DNA from: Blautia glucerasea
GTDB taxonomy: Bacteria; Bacillota; Clostridia; Lachnospirales; Lachnospiraceae
Assembly (NCBI RefSeq): GCF_013304385.1
Contig: NZ_JAAITU010000018.1
Span: 1-64,000 of the forward strand
DNA: 64,000 bases
Reading direction: 5' to 3'
The notes under the pieces were generated by a model. That model ran no database searches, was not told the DNA's origin, and was given only the letters and a program-made list of their open reading frames with translations. This document shows positions 23,621 to 32,343 of the stretch, piece by piece (position 1 is the stretch's first letter; every line of letters begins with the position of its first letter). The position numbers and the translations under genes are program-made.

Positions 23621-24373
23621 ATGACATTAACAGAAATACTGAAGCAGGTTCAGGAGGGTACTCTTTCTCTGGAAGATGCCCAGCGGATCTTAAAACAGGA
23701 TGGATATAAGGAAATGGATTATGCAAAGCTGGACACAGGGCGGAAGGCCCGTACAGGCTTTGCAGAGGTGGTATATTGCAGTAACAAGGCAGATGAACAT
23801 CTGCTGAACATATACGAAAGACTGTATCAGGAAGAAGGGCAGGTGCTTGGCACACGAGCCAGTGAGAAACAGTATCTGCTGGTAAGGGAAAGACTTCCTC
23901 AGGTACAGTATGACCCGGTTTCCCGGATCCTGAAGATTGAAAAGCCGGATAAGCTTCACGAAGGCCGGGTAGCTGTGTGCACAGCAGGTACTGCTGATAT
24001 TTCTGTAGCAGAAGAAGCTGCCCAGACCGCAGAGTTTTTCGGAACCTATGTGGATCGGATCTATGATGTAGGGGTCAGTGGGATGCACCGGCTTTTTTCA
24101 AAAATGGATATGATACAGAAGGCGAACTGTGTAGTAGCTGTGGCCGGGATGGAAGGGGCACTTGCAAGTGTGATGGGCGGTCTGGTATGCAGACCTGTGA
24201 TCGCTGTGCCTACCTCTGTAGGATATGGAGCGAATTTCCATGGCCTGTCTGCACTTCTTACTATGATCAATTCCTGCGCTAACGGTATTGCTGTAGTGAA
24301 TATTGATAATGGATACGGTGCAGGCTATCTGGCAACCCAGATGAACCGGCTTGCCCTGGGAAAGGACAGATAG
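23621..24373 (+). CDS. larB: LarB, pyridinium-3,5-biscarboxylic acid mononucleotide synthase
   Basis: A 250-residue LarB. The N-terminal helical part (EILKQVQEGTLSLEDAQRIL) is followed by DTGRKARTGFAEVVYCSNK and the C-terminal AIR-carboxylase-like (PurE-fold) domain: VAVCTAGTADISVAEEA, YDVGVSGMHRLF, AVAGMEGALASVMGGL and PTSVGYGANFHGLSALLTM. LarB carboxylates nicotinic acid adenine dinucleotide, the first step to the nickel-pincer cofactor. The ATG at 23621 fits the family length; an upstream in-frame ATG at 23543 would add 26 atypical residues. LarC, LarE and the lactate racemase LarA are not in the window, so the gene stands alone. Confidence 0.9.
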   Translation: MTLTEILKQVQEGTLSLEDAQRILKQDGYKEMDYAKLDTGRKARTGFAEVVYCSNKADEHLLNIYERLYQEEGQVLGTRASEKQYLLVRERLPQVQYDPVSRILKIEKPDKLHEGRVAVCTAGTADISVAEEAAQTAEFFGTYVDRIYDVGVSGMHRLFSKMDMIQKANCVVAVAGMEGALASVMGGLVCRPVIAVPTSVGYGANFHGLSALLTMINSCANGIAVVNIDNGYGAGYLATQMNRLALGKDR

Positions 24374-24390
24374 CCGGCTTTTTACAACCG

Positions 24391-24419
24391 TTGCAACCAG
24401 TCTGATAATATGCTACAAT
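24391..24419 (+). promoter_or_regulatory. Promoter of the surface-polymer operon
   Basis: TTGCAA (24391-24396) and TACAAT (24414-24419) with 17-nt spacing and a TGC extension directly before the -10 box. No other clear promoter was found before the end of the operon at about 37.5 kb. Confidence 0.65.
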
Positions 24420-24470
24420 ACTATGACGGTTCAGGAAACCAAAAAAGACATAAGATGGAGCAAAGTAAAA

Positions 24471-25247
24471 ATGAAGAAATACATCGACAATCTTATACAG
24501 TACAAATTTCTGTTAAGTGAGCTTGTAAAAAAAGGAATCAAACTGAAATACCGGCGTTCGTATCTTGGTATTGTGTGGTCTCTTCTGGAGCCGCTGCTTA
24601 CCATGATCGTTCTGACCATTGTATTTGGTACTCTGTATGGCAATACAGACAAAACCTTCCCTGTTTATATTCTGACAGGGCGTCTGATCTACAGCTATTA
24701 TTCCACAGCTACCAAGTCAGCACTGAAGTCCATACGTGCCAATTCAGCCATGATCAAGAAGGTATATGTGCCTAAGTACCTGTACCCCTTATCAACAGTT
24801 ATTTTTAACTATATTATATTCTTGATCTCTTTGATCGTACTGGCTGCAGTAAGCATTGTTCTTGGGATCAAGCCTACTATCTATCTGCTTCAGGCACCTA
24901 TCGCACTGATTCTGGTTCTGATCCTTTCCTATGGATGCGGCATGATCCTTGCTACCATTGGCGTATTCTTCAGGGATATGGAGTATTTATGGTCTGTTTT
25001 GCTGATGATCATCATGTATACCTGTGCCATTTTCTATTATCCTGAGAAGCTTCTGAAGAGCGGATGGTTCTGGATCCTGAAATACAATCCTCTTTACGGG
25101 ATCATCAAGATCTTCAGGGATTCTGTGTTTGGAAAGCCTATCAATATGCATTATCTGATGTATACAACAGCATTCAGTCTTTTATGCCTGGTGATCGGCC
25201 TTGTATGCTTCAAGAAAAAGCAGGACGATTTTATTCTTCATATTTAA
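24471..25247 (+). CDS. ABC-2 polysaccharide/teichoic-acid exporter permease (Wzm/TagG type)
   Basis: A 258-residue permease with six predicted helices. The N-terminal amphipathic part ends in KKGIKLKYRRSYLGIVWSLL, the hallmark of Wzm/TagG proteins (L..R...RYK.S.LG..W..L.P), and the C-terminus has FYYPEKLL...YNPLYGIIKIFRD. The ATG at 24471 is preferred because the family starts close before LLSELVKKG; the frame is open further up with no supporting site. With the next gene it forms an ABC exporter that carries a finished lipid-linked glycan or glycerol-phosphate polymer across the membrane. Confidence 0.93.
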   Translation: MKKYIDNLIQYKFLLSELVKKGIKLKYRRSYLGIVWSLLEPLLTMIVLTIVFGTLYGNTDKTFPVYILTGRLIYSYYSTATKSALKSIRANSAMIKKVYVPKYLYPLSTVIFNYIIFLISLIVLAAVSIVLGIKPTIYLLQAPIALILVLILSYGCGMILATIGVFFRDMEYLWSVLLMIIMYTCAIFYYPEKLLKSGWFWILKYNPLYGIIKIFRDSVFGKPINMHYLMYTTAFSLLCLVIGLVCFKKKQDDFILHI

Positions 25248-25267
25248 GAGGTAAGGAGTAAGAGAAG

Positions 25268-26011
25268 ATGAGTGATAAACCGGCGATCATTGTAGATCAC
25301 GTAAGCATGAAATTTAACCTTAGCAAAGAAAAAGTAGACAGCCTGAAGGATTATGTAATAAAGATGATAAAAGGCCAGATCCAGTACAATGAATTCTGGG
25401 CTTTGAAGGATGTTACCTTTACTGTGAATAAAGGAGACCGGGTAGGGATCCTTGGATTGAACGGAGCAGGGAAAAGTACCCTTTTAAAGGTGATTTCAGG
25501 AGTGTTTAAACCTACAGAAGGGACTGTGACAAAAAATGGGAAGATCGTTCCGCTTCTGGAACTGGGAGCAGGCTTTGATCCTCAGTATACAGGTCAGGAG
25601 AATATTTTCCTGTATGGTGCAATGCTTGGATATTCCAAAGCTTTTATCCAGGAAAAATATCAGGAGATCGTAGACTTCTCAGAGCTGAAAAACTTTATGG
25701 ATGTACCTGTGAAGAATTATTCATCTGGTATGAAATCCAGGCTTGGTTTTGCTATTGCTACAGTGGTATCTCCTAAGATCCTGATCCTGGATGAGGTGCT
25801 TTCAGTAGGAGACGCCAAGTTCCGTAAGAAAAGCGAGAATAAGATATTAAGCATGTTTGATTCAGGAGTGACGGTGCTTTTTGTATCCCACTCCCTGGAG
25901 CAGGTAAAGCGCCTTTGCAATAAGGCCATTATCCTTGAAAAAGGAAAAGTAGTATCTTATGGAGATATTGATACGATTTCCGAACAGTATGAACAGATGA
26001 TCGGAGGTTGA
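25268..26011 (+). CDS. Polysaccharide/teichoic-acid exporter ATPase (Wzt/TagH type)
   Basis: A 247-residue ATPase. Walker A GLNGAGKST (63-71), the Wzt/TagH-specific signature YSSGMKSRLGFAIA, Walker B ILILDEVLSVGD and the switch His in LFVSHSLEQV. The segment between strands, DSLKDYVIKMIKGQIQYNEFWAL, is the gate-helix region typical of polymer exporters. It ends right after the ATPase domain, so it lacks the carbohydrate-binding C-terminal domain found in O-antigen Wzt proteins of the chain-terminator type, resembling TagH-like or short Wzt forms. It lies 20 nt after the permease. Confidence 0.93.
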   Translation: MSDKPAIIVDHVSMKFNLSKEKVDSLKDYVIKMIKGQIQYNEFWALKDVTFTVNKGDRVGILGLNGAGKSTLLKVISGVFKPTEGTVTKNGKIVPLLELGAGFDPQYTGQENIFLYGAMLGYSKAFIQEKYQEIVDFSELKNFMDVPVKNYSSGMKSRLGFAIATVVSPKILILDEVLSVGDAKFRKKSENKILSMFDSGVTVLFVSHSLEQVKRLCNKAIILEKGKVVSYGDIDTISEQYEQMIGG

Positions 26012-26050
26012 TCAGAGGTCACTGTTTGATGGTCATAGTATGGAGGGAAT

Positions 26051-27145
26051 ATGGGAGAAGGGTTAAAAAAAGAAGATTCTGCTGCATTAAAGGGGATTGC
26101 TATTTTGATGATGGTATTCCATCATTGCTACCGCACAGAGAAGAAGTTTGCAGGATATGAGATCCTTTTTACACCGTTTACAGCAGAGAATGTGATTCAT
26201 CTGGCCCTTTATATGAAAATCTGCGTCTGTATTTTTGCTTTTGTATCAGGATACGGACTAATGTATGGATATTTAAGAAACCAGAATCCTGATAACCGGA
26301 TTTCTGACAGTGCCTTTGTAAAAAGGCATCTGTTCAGTACTTGTTCAGGCTACTGGTTTCTTGTTGTTCCTGCCTATCTTGTGTATGGAGTCAGAAATGG
26401 CTTTTCCTATGGCAAATGGGGAATTACCCTTTGGGAGAAGATTGCGGGGATCCTGACAGATGCGCTTGGGCTTTCTGAGATTCTTGGTACCAAAAGTGTA
26501 AATGGAGCCTGGTGGTATATGGGAGCAGCCATTACCTTTATCATTTTGGTGCCGGTTCTGGGACAAGTAATCCTGAAAATGGGCAGCTTGACCTGCATTG
26601 GTCTTGTTTTTCTTCTGCCAAGGCTTCTTAATATTGGCTTTCAGGGAGGCAGATCTCCTTTGTCTTTTTTAATGGCACTGGTTGTGGGAATGGTATGCTG
26701 CAAGAAGGACGTGTTTGCCAGGTTTCATAGCTGGGTTCCTTTTGGCAGCAGGTATGCAGGCGGCTTTCTGAAGTTTGTGCTGCTTGCAGCTCTGGTTTTG
26801 TGGGGATATCAAAGCTATCGGCTTCTGCCCTTTTCCTATTGCTGGGAATATCAGTTTGCATTGATCCCATTTATCCTGATCCTTTTCCTTAAGGAATATG
26901 TGTTTCGGATCCCCGGCCTTAAAAGGCTGCTTGGCTTCCTTGGCAAGCATTCTTTAAATATCTGGCTTGTACATACCTTTGTGAGAGATTACCTGAAGTC
27001 CTATCTGTGGTCTTTAAAGTATTTTGCACTTGTGCCGCTGGCAATCCTATTGATCTCTCTTGTACTTAGTGTGGTGATCAATGCATTGAAGAAATATACC
27101 GGCTATGATGGCCTGATCAGGAAAATAAGCAGGAGTTTTGTATGA
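26051..27145 (+). CDS. Membrane acyltransferase, family 3 (O-acetylation of the polymer)
   Basis: A 364-residue integral membrane protein with about ten helices. The N-terminus KGIAILMMVFHHCYR carries the conserved catalytic His of acyltransferase-3 proteins (LRGIAILLVVxxH), and IFAFVSGYGLMYG is the second family motif. Late motifs include LGKHSLNIWLVHTFV. Proteins of this family transfer acetyl or other acyl groups to extracellular sugars. GGAGGG precedes the ATG, and its end overlaps the next gene by 4 nt (ATGA). Within the operon it most likely decorates the exported polymer. Confidence 0.88.
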   Translation: MGEGLKKEDSAALKGIAILMMVFHHCYRTEKKFAGYEILFTPFTAENVIHLALYMKICVCIFAFVSGYGLMYGYLRNQNPDNRISDSAFVKRHLFSTCSGYWFLVVPAYLVYGVRNGFSYGKWGITLWEKIAGILTDALGLSEILGTKSVNGAWWYMGAAITFIILVPVLGQVILKMGSLTCIGLVFLLPRLLNIGFQGGRSPLSFLMALVVGMVCCKKDVFARFHSWVPFGSRYAGGFLKFVLLAALVLWGYQSYRLLPFSYCWEYQFALIPFILILFLKEYVFRIPGLKRLLGFLGKHSLNIWLVHTFVRDYLKSYLWSLKYFALVPLAILLISLVLSVVINALKKYTGYDGLIRKISRSFV

Positions 27146-28239
27146 AAGTATTACAGATCGGCATGGGGAATAACCCAGGCGGAGTGGAAGCCTTTGTAAT
27201 GAATTATTACCGGCAGCTTTCCTTAAAGGGGATCCGGTTTGACTTCGTTTCCATGTATGGAGAGATCGCCTTTCATCAGGAGATACTATCTTTGGGTGGA
27301 CAGGTTTTTCTGGTGCCAAATGTAAAAAAAGATTATTTCGGCTATGTAAAAGCCATGAAGGAAATCCTTGCAGAGGGCAGATATGACGTGGTGCATGTAA
27401 ATATGCTTTCCGCAGCCAATATCCTTCCCCTTCGTCTGGCAAAAGAGGCAGGCGTGGGCAAGGTGATCGCACATTCCCATAATGCTTCTGCACCGGGGAT
27501 GCTGCGCAGGATACTGGATCAGTGGAACAGACCTAAGATCAGCCGGTATGCGGATGTGCTGGCTGCTTGTGGTGAAAAGGCCGGAAGATGGCTGTTTGGA
27601 GATCAGGCTTATGAACAGGGGCAAGTGGTTTTGCTTTCCAATGCGATTGACGTAGACCGTTTTCTGTTCTCTGAAGAGAAACGAAAAGCAGCCAGGGCAA
27701 AACTGGGACTTACAGATGGTTTTGTAATCGGCCATGTAGGGAGATTTCAGCTTCAGAAGAATCATGAAAGGATTCTTGAGATTTTCAGACAGATCCAGGA
27801 AATGGAGCTAGATGTAAGGCTTTTACTGGTGGGAGAAGGAGAGCTTCTTCCAAGGATCCGTGAAAAAGCCAGAGAGTATCAGCTTGAGAAGCAGATTATC
27901 TTTGCAGGCGTGCGGTCAGATGTGGAAGACTGTCTTTGTGCTATGGATGTGTTCCTTTTTCCATCTCTGTTTGAGGGGCTTCCCTTTACTCTTGTGGAAG
28001 CACAGGCCAATGGACTGCCCTGTGTGATTTCAGACAGGATTACAAGAGAGGTGGTTCTGGATGAAGAAAGGGTATGCTGTCTTAGCCTTGAGAACAGTAA
28101 TACAGCCTGGGCAGCAAAAGTGCTGTCTTACAAGGGGTGTGGCAGGGAAGAACCACAAATAACAAAAAAAAGACTGGTGGCAGCTCATTTTGATATACAT
28201 AATGAGGCAGACAGGCTTTTAGAACTGTATAACCGTTGA
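27142..28239 (+). CDS. GT-B glycosyltransferase (family 4, EpsF-like)
   Basis: A 365-residue glycosyltransferase. The N-terminal acceptor half starts VLQIGMGNNPGGVEAFVMNYYRQL, with the Gly-rich loop and FDFVSMYG as in EpsF-type enzymes, and contains AHSHNA. The donor half contains HVGRFQLQKNH, LLLVGEGEL and FPSLFEGLPFTLVEAQANG, whose E-X7-E motif (E-GLPFTLV-E) marks GT4/GT1 retaining enzymes. No membrane anchor is seen. It starts inside the stop of the acyltransferase gene, so it is co-translated. The sugar is unknown. Confidence 0.9.
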   Translation: MKVLQIGMGNNPGGVEAFVMNYYRQLSLKGIRFDFVSMYGEIAFHQEILSLGGQVFLVPNVKKDYFGYVKAMKEILAEGRYDVVHVNMLSAANILPLRLAKEAGVGKVIAHSHNASAPGMLRRILDQWNRPKISRYADVLAACGEKAGRWLFGDQAYEQGQVVLLSNAIDVDRFLFSEEKRKAARAKLGLTDGFVIGHVGRFQLQKNHERILEIFRQIQEMELDVRLLLVGEGELLPRIREKAREYQLEKQIIFAGVRSDVEDCLCAMDVFLFPSLFEGLPFTLVEAQANGLPCVISDRITREVVLDEERVCCLSLENSNTAWAAKVLSYKGCGREEPQITKKRLVAAHFDIHNEADRLLELYNR

Positions 28240-28285
28240 AAACAGACTGTCTTTAATGATTTGTGAACAGGAAGTGAGAGTGCAG

Positions 28286-29278
28286 ATGGATAAAATCGAT
28301 TTTGTGATTCCATGGGTAGATGGCAATGATCCTGCCTGGATCGCACAGAGAAAGAAATATCAGCCGGATACCAGGGATGATGACGGAGAAAGCCGTTACA
28401 GAGACTGGGAGAATCTGCAGTACTGGTTCCGTGGCGTGGAAAAGTTTGCACCATGGGTAAATAAGGTTTATTTTCTTACCTGGGGGCATGTACCGGTCTG
28501 GCTGGATACTTCTAATCCCAAGCTGCAGATCGTCAGGCATGAAGATTATATTCCTAAAGATTATCTGCCTACCTTCAGCAGCCATCCGATTGAGATGAAT
28601 ATGCACAGGATCCAGGAATTAAGTGAACATTTTGTATATTTTAATGATGATATGTTTCTGATCCGTAAGGCAGCGCCTGAGGACTTTTTCAAAAATGGGC
28701 TGCCCAGGGACTGCTGTATTGAAACAGCACTGGCACAGGACAATATTGATGATCCCTTTGCCCATATTCTTATGAACAATACTGCTTTGATCAATATGCA
28801 TTTCAACAAAAAAGAAGTGATCCGTAAAAACTGGAAAAAATGGTTCAGCCCTGCATATGGAAAAATGGTGCTTCGTAATGTACTGATGTATCCATATCAG
28901 GAGTTTTCCGGATTTAAGTATACCCACATGCCAAGCCCTTTTTTGAAAAGCTATTTTGAAAAGCTTTGGCAGGCAGAGGGAGACAGACTTGATAAGCTGT
29001 GCCATAATCGTTTTCGCACAGCTTTTGATGTGAACCAGTATGTGGTCAAGCACTGGCAGTGCATGGAAGGTATGTATGAGCCTCAGTCTCCGGGAATCGG
29101 CCGGTTCTGCGTGATGGGCAGAGATGACGAGATGCTTTTTGATACCATGGAGCACCAGTCAGCTAAAATGATCTGTATTAATGATGACGCAAGGCTGGAG
29201 GATTTTCCAGGAATGAAACAGAAGGTGATCCAGGCTTTTGACCGGATTCTGCCGGAGAAATCTTCATTTGAAAAATAA
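28286..29278 (+). CDS. Stealth-family sugar-phosphate transferase
   Basis: A 330-residue protein with the Stealth conserved regions in order: CR1 DFVIPWVDGNDPAW near the N-terminus; CR2 with RYRDWENLQYWFRGVEKFAP, then VYFLTWGHVP and HEDYIP...FSSHPIEM up to FVYFNDDMFL; CR3 around FTHMPSPF-like YTHMPSPFLKSYF; and CR4 around INDDARL near the C-terminus. Stealth proteins move hexose- or hexosamine-1-phosphate onto an acceptor, producing phosphodiester-linked sugars, as in meningococcal capsule and the human GlcNAc-1-phosphotransferase. The ATG at 28286 fits the family start; 28256 is an alternative. Beside three CDP-glycerol-type transferases, it suggests a polymer with both sugar-phosphate and glycerol-phosphate links. 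Confidence 0.9.
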   Translation: MDKIDFVIPWVDGNDPAWIAQRKKYQPDTRDDDGESRYRDWENLQYWFRGVEKFAPWVNKVYFLTWGHVPVWLDTSNPKLQIVRHEDYIPKDYLPTFSSHPIEMNMHRIQELSEHFVYFNDDMFLIRKAAPEDFFKNGLPRDCCIETALAQDNIDDPFAHILMNNTALINMHFNKKEVIRKNWKKWFSPAYGKMVLRNVLMYPYQEFSGFKYTHMPSPFLKSYFEKLWQAEGDRLDKLCHNRFRTAFDVNQYVVKHWQCMEGMYEPQSPGIGRFCVMGRDDEMLFDTMEHQSAKMICINDDARLEDFPGMKQKVIQAFDRILPEKSSFEK

Positions 29279-29287
29279 GGGGATAGA

Positions 29288-30568
29288 ATGAATCTGAATG
29301 CCATAAAAAAGAAGATCAGGGATGAAGGCCTGATGAAAAGTGCAGGATATTATTCTAACCGGGTGATATCCAAGCTGTCTATGCATGTGGTGGGAAGACT
29401 TGCGGCCAGGCATGGACAGGCAAAAAAGAATAGGATCGTGTTTAAAAACAGGGAAATGCTGGATTTTACAGATAATCCAAGAGCATTGTTTGAATATTTG
29501 GAAGAAAAAGGGTATAATGAAAAATACCAGATTATATATATGGTTTCTGAAAAGAAGAATTTCAGGAGCCGGCATTATAAAAATGTAAAATTTGTTACAG
29601 CAGAAAGTCCGGGTGGATTTTCCAGCCCTGCTGCTTTCTATTATGGAGCAACTGCCGGTTATTTCTTTTATTCCCACAATTCCGCTGATCTGAACCGTTT
29701 CCACAGAAAAGGCCAGATCACAGTGAATCTGTGGCATGGCTGCGGATATAAAGGGGCGTCTCTGGATAATAAGAATATTCCACATAGTACTACCATGTCA
29801 GCCTTTGATTACTGTCTGGTTCCGGGACAGGTTTTTGCCAGGTCAAAGTCTGAGTGTTGGAACTGGCCAAAGGAAAAGATCCTGTGCATGGGATATCCAA
29901 GATATGACTGGATGCTGGATCCGGGAAATGACCGGAAGGAAATCCTGGAAAGACTGGGATTTCATGTGGAACCGGATACCAAGGTGGTGGTCTGGATGCC
30001 TACTTTCCGTAAAAGTGTGCTTACTGGTTATGGTGAGAATGAGATTTCTCTGCCTTACCAGCTTCCAGGAATAGAGGATCCTGCTCAGATGGCACAGCTG
30101 GATCGGCACTGTGGCAAAGAGAAGATTCTGCTGCTGATCAAGAAGCATCCTCTTCAGACGGGATGGGAGCAGGAGAATTGTTATAAGAATATTCGGTATG
30201 TAACAGATGAAATGTTTGCAACTGCAGATGTTGTGCTGTATCGTCTTCTTGGAGTATGTGATGGACTGATTTCAGATTATTCTTCAGTTGCAGTGGATTA
30301 TATGCTGCTGGATCGTCCTATGGCATTTGTACTTACAGACCTGCCTGCTTATGGACAGCTGCGTGGTTTTGTATTTAAGGATCCACTTGCTTACATGCCA
30401 GGAGAAAAGGTGTATGATTTCGGGCAGCTTCTTACTTTCCTCACTCATGTAAGAGAAGGAAAGGATCTGTTCGCCAAGGAGCGGCAGCTGCTTCTTTTGG
30501 AGATGCATAATCCCTGTAAGGATTACAGGGGAAGGCTGCTGGACTTTTTAAATATCAGATGTATGTAA
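29288..30568 (+). CDS. CDP-glycerol glycerophosphotransferase, TagF/TagB family (1)
   Basis: A 426-residue protein. The N-terminal amphipathic and basic segment (MNLNAIKKKIRDEG) suits peripheral membrane binding. The first Rossmann-like half has RALFEYLEEKGYNEKYQIIY and ITVNLWHGCGYKG with the conserved WHG. The second half has YPRYDWML, VVWMPTFRKS, LLIKKHPLQ and DGLISDYSSVAVDYMLLDRP, the donor-binding SDYSS motif. All hallmark residues are present. It adds glycerol-phosphate from CDP-glycerol to the growing polymer or its linkage. It lies 9 nt after the Stealth gene and is a clear paralogue of the protein at 31060. Confidence 0.9.
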   Translation: MNLNAIKKKIRDEGLMKSAGYYSNRVISKLSMHVVGRLAARHGQAKKNRIVFKNREMLDFTDNPRALFEYLEEKGYNEKYQIIYMVSEKKNFRSRHYKNVKFVTAESPGGFSSPAAFYYGATAGYFFYSHNSADLNRFHRKGQITVNLWHGCGYKGASLDNKNIPHSTTMSAFDYCLVPGQVFARSKSECWNWPKEKILCMGYPRYDWMLDPGNDRKEILERLGFHVEPDTKVVVWMPTFRKSVLTGYGENEISLPYQLPGIEDPAQMAQLDRHCGKEKILLLIKKHPLQTGWEQENCYKNIRYVTDEMFATADVVLYRLLGVCDGLISDYSSVAVDYMLLDRPMAFVLTDLPAYGQLRGFVFKDPLAYMPGEKVYDFGQLLTFLTHVREGKDLFAKERQLLLLEMHNPCKDYRGRLLDFLNIRCM

Positions 30569-30588
30569 AATATAAGTTGGAGAGAAAA

Positions 30589-31005
30589 ATGGGAAAATTA
30601 ATCGGTTATACACAGGGCACCTATGATATGTTCCATATTGGGCACCTGAATCTGATCAAGAATGCTAAAAGACGGTGTGATTATCTGATCGTTGGGGTAA
30701 ATACAGATGAATTGGTTGAAAGCTACAAGCATAAAAGACCTATCATCCCACTTGCTGAAAGGGCTGAGATCGTAAGGGCGATCCGGTATGTGGATGAAGT
30801 GCTGATCACAGATACCCTGGACAAAAAAGCAATATGGGATAAGATACGTTTTGATGAGATCTATATTGGTGATGACTGGAAGGGGAATGAACGTTGGGAG
30901 AAGACCGGTAAAGAGATGGAAGCCCTTGGGGCAAAGCTGGTATATCTGCCATATACGAAGGATACTTCCTCTACTATGCTTCGTGAAAAGCTGAAAGACT
31001 ATTAA
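30589..31005 (+). CDS. tagD: Glycerol-3-phosphate cytidylyltransferase
   Basis: A 138-residue nucleotidyltransferase matching TagD. The N-terminus carries GYTQGTYDMFHIGHLNLIKN with the catalytic HIGH motif, then RCDYLIVGVNTDELV and KHKRPIIPLAERAEIV. The C-terminus has IYIGDDWKGNERWEKT and the RTEGISTT-equivalent TKDTSSTMLREKL. It makes CDP-glycerol from sn-glycerol-3-phosphate and CTP, the donor for the flanking TagF-like enzymes. The ATG at 30589 with GGAGAG upstream is preferred over one 30 nt earlier. Its presence between two TagF-like genes makes glycerol-phosphate in the polymer very likely. Confidence 0.94.
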   Translation: MGKLIGYTQGTYDMFHIGHLNLIKNAKRRCDYLIVGVNTDELVESYKHKRPIIPLAERAEIVRAIRYVDEVLITDTLDKKAIWDKIRFDEIYIGDDWKGNERWEKTGKEMEALGAKLVYLPYTKDTSSTMLREKLKDY

Positions 31006-31023
31006 GTAAGAAACTAGGGAAGG

Positions 31024-31062
31024 AAAGGAGCCGTTCGTCGGCAAAACGGTTTTGATAAGATG
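31024..31062 (+). promoter_or_regulatory. Ribosome binding site separated from its start by a hairpin
   Basis: AAAGGAG (31024-31030) lies 29 nt before the ATG at 31060, too far for normal use. CCGTT (31031-31035) pairs with AACGG (31045-31049); folding of this hairpin would bring the effective distance to 10 nt. No closer ribosome binding site or alternative in-frame start was found. Confidence 0.5.
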
Positions 31063-32334
31063 AGTATTGTCACAAAGATAAAGAATGTAACAGGAAAATT
31101 TAATAAAATCCGGAAGGAACAGGGAACCAGGGCTGCTTTTGACGAAGTCTGGGCGCTGGGTACTTATGTGATTTATGACAGATGGAAGATCCACCGTCTG
31201 AAGAAATTTCCGCCGGCACTTCATCCAAACCGGATGCTGTTTGAAACAAATGATGATTTTACAGACAATGGACGTGCTTTATTCGATTATCTGGTAGAGA
31301 ATGGATACAATCAGAAATATGAGCTGGTATGGCTTGTCCATGATCCGAAGAAATATGAAAAGTACCAGGCCCCCAATGTAAAGTTTGTTCAAAGCTTTAA
31401 GAAAGGATCCACGATCCGAAGGGCAATTGCCTATCGTTATGCCCTTACTTCAGGTTATATTTTTTATACCCAGGCATTTAACTGGATCGGCATGTCAAGA
31501 AAGAACCAGCTGTTTATCGATCTGTGGCATGGCTGCGGTTATAAGGCAAATAAGAATAACCGAAAAGTGTTTTTTGATTATTGTCTTGTTCCGGGAGACG
31601 TTTTTATTGAGACGAAGAAAGAGTTCTTTGCCTGCAGTTCCAAAAAAATCCTGCCCCTTGGGTATCCCAGGTATGATCTGATGCTGAAAGGAAGTGCCGG
31701 GGCAGACAGATTTAAAGAGAGACTTTTGAAGGACTCCGGAAGTGATAAACTGGTGCTGTGGATGCCTACCTATCGTCATGCCACCAGCGAGAGACTGAAT
31801 GAAGAAACATTGAACAATGAATTTAATATTCCTATTATTGATGACAGAGAGAAGCTTCTGGATCTGAATAAGTTCTGTAAGGAGAACCATATCCTGGTGG
31901 TGATCAAGCGTCATTATCTTCAGATCCCTTATGATTTCGGGGAAAATGTGCTTACCAATATTGTATATCTGGAGAACAGTGACCTGGAAAAAGAAGGCCT
32001 TCAGCTTTATGAATTTATCCATTGTGCAGATGCATTGGTATCTGATTATTCATCGGTTGCCATTGATTATCTGCTCCTTGACCGGCCGCTTGGCTTTACA
32101 CTGGATGATTATAAAGAATATACACAATCAAGAGGCTGGGTTTTTGAGGATCCTCTGGAGTATATGCCAGGAGAGCATATTTATGATGTAAAGCAGTTTG
32201 AGCAGTTCCTTCTGGATGTGAAGGATGGCAGAGATGAATATGCTGCAAAAAGAAAGGCAGTACGAGAGAAGACTCATAATGTGTGTGATAATTACTGTCA
32301 GCGTGTACTGGATTATTTCCACATCACAAAATAG
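31060..32334 (+). CDS. CDP-glycerol glycerophosphotransferase, TagF/TagB family (2)
   Basis: A 424-residue paralogue of the enzyme at 29288, with aligned landmarks throughout: RALFDYLVENGYNQKYELVW, LFIDLWHGCGYKA (WHG), YPRYDLMLKG, LWMPTYRHA, VVIKRHYLQ and ADALVSDYSSVAIDYLLLDRP (SDYSS). It has a basic N-terminus (MSIVTKIKNVTGKFNKIRKE). Both paralogues end with a MPGE(H/K)(I/V)YD segment and a C-terminal helix, so the whole gene was duplicated, with tagD now between the copies. One may be a primase and the other a polymerase, as with TagB and TagF, but the sequence does not say which. Confidence 0.9.
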   Translation: MSIVTKIKNVTGKFNKIRKEQGTRAAFDEVWALGTYVIYDRWKIHRLKKFPPALHPNRMLFETNDDFTDNGRALFDYLVENGYNQKYELVWLVHDPKKYEKYQAPNVKFVQSFKKGSTIRRAIAYRYALTSGYIFYTQAFNWIGMSRKNQLFIDLWHGCGYKANKNNRKVFFDYCLVPGDVFIETKKEFFACSSKKILPLGYPRYDLMLKGSAGADRFKERLLKDSGSDKLVLWMPTYRHATSERLNEETLNNEFNIPIIDDREKLLDLNKFCKENHILVVIKRHYLQIPYDFGENVLTNIVYLENSDLEKEGLQLYEFIHCADALVSDYSSVAIDYLLLDRPLGFTLDDYKEYTQSRGWVFEDPLEYMPGEHIYDVKQFEQFLLDVKDGRDEYAAKRKAVREKTHNVCDNYCQRVLDYFHITK

Positions 32335-32343
32335 GAGGGGTAA

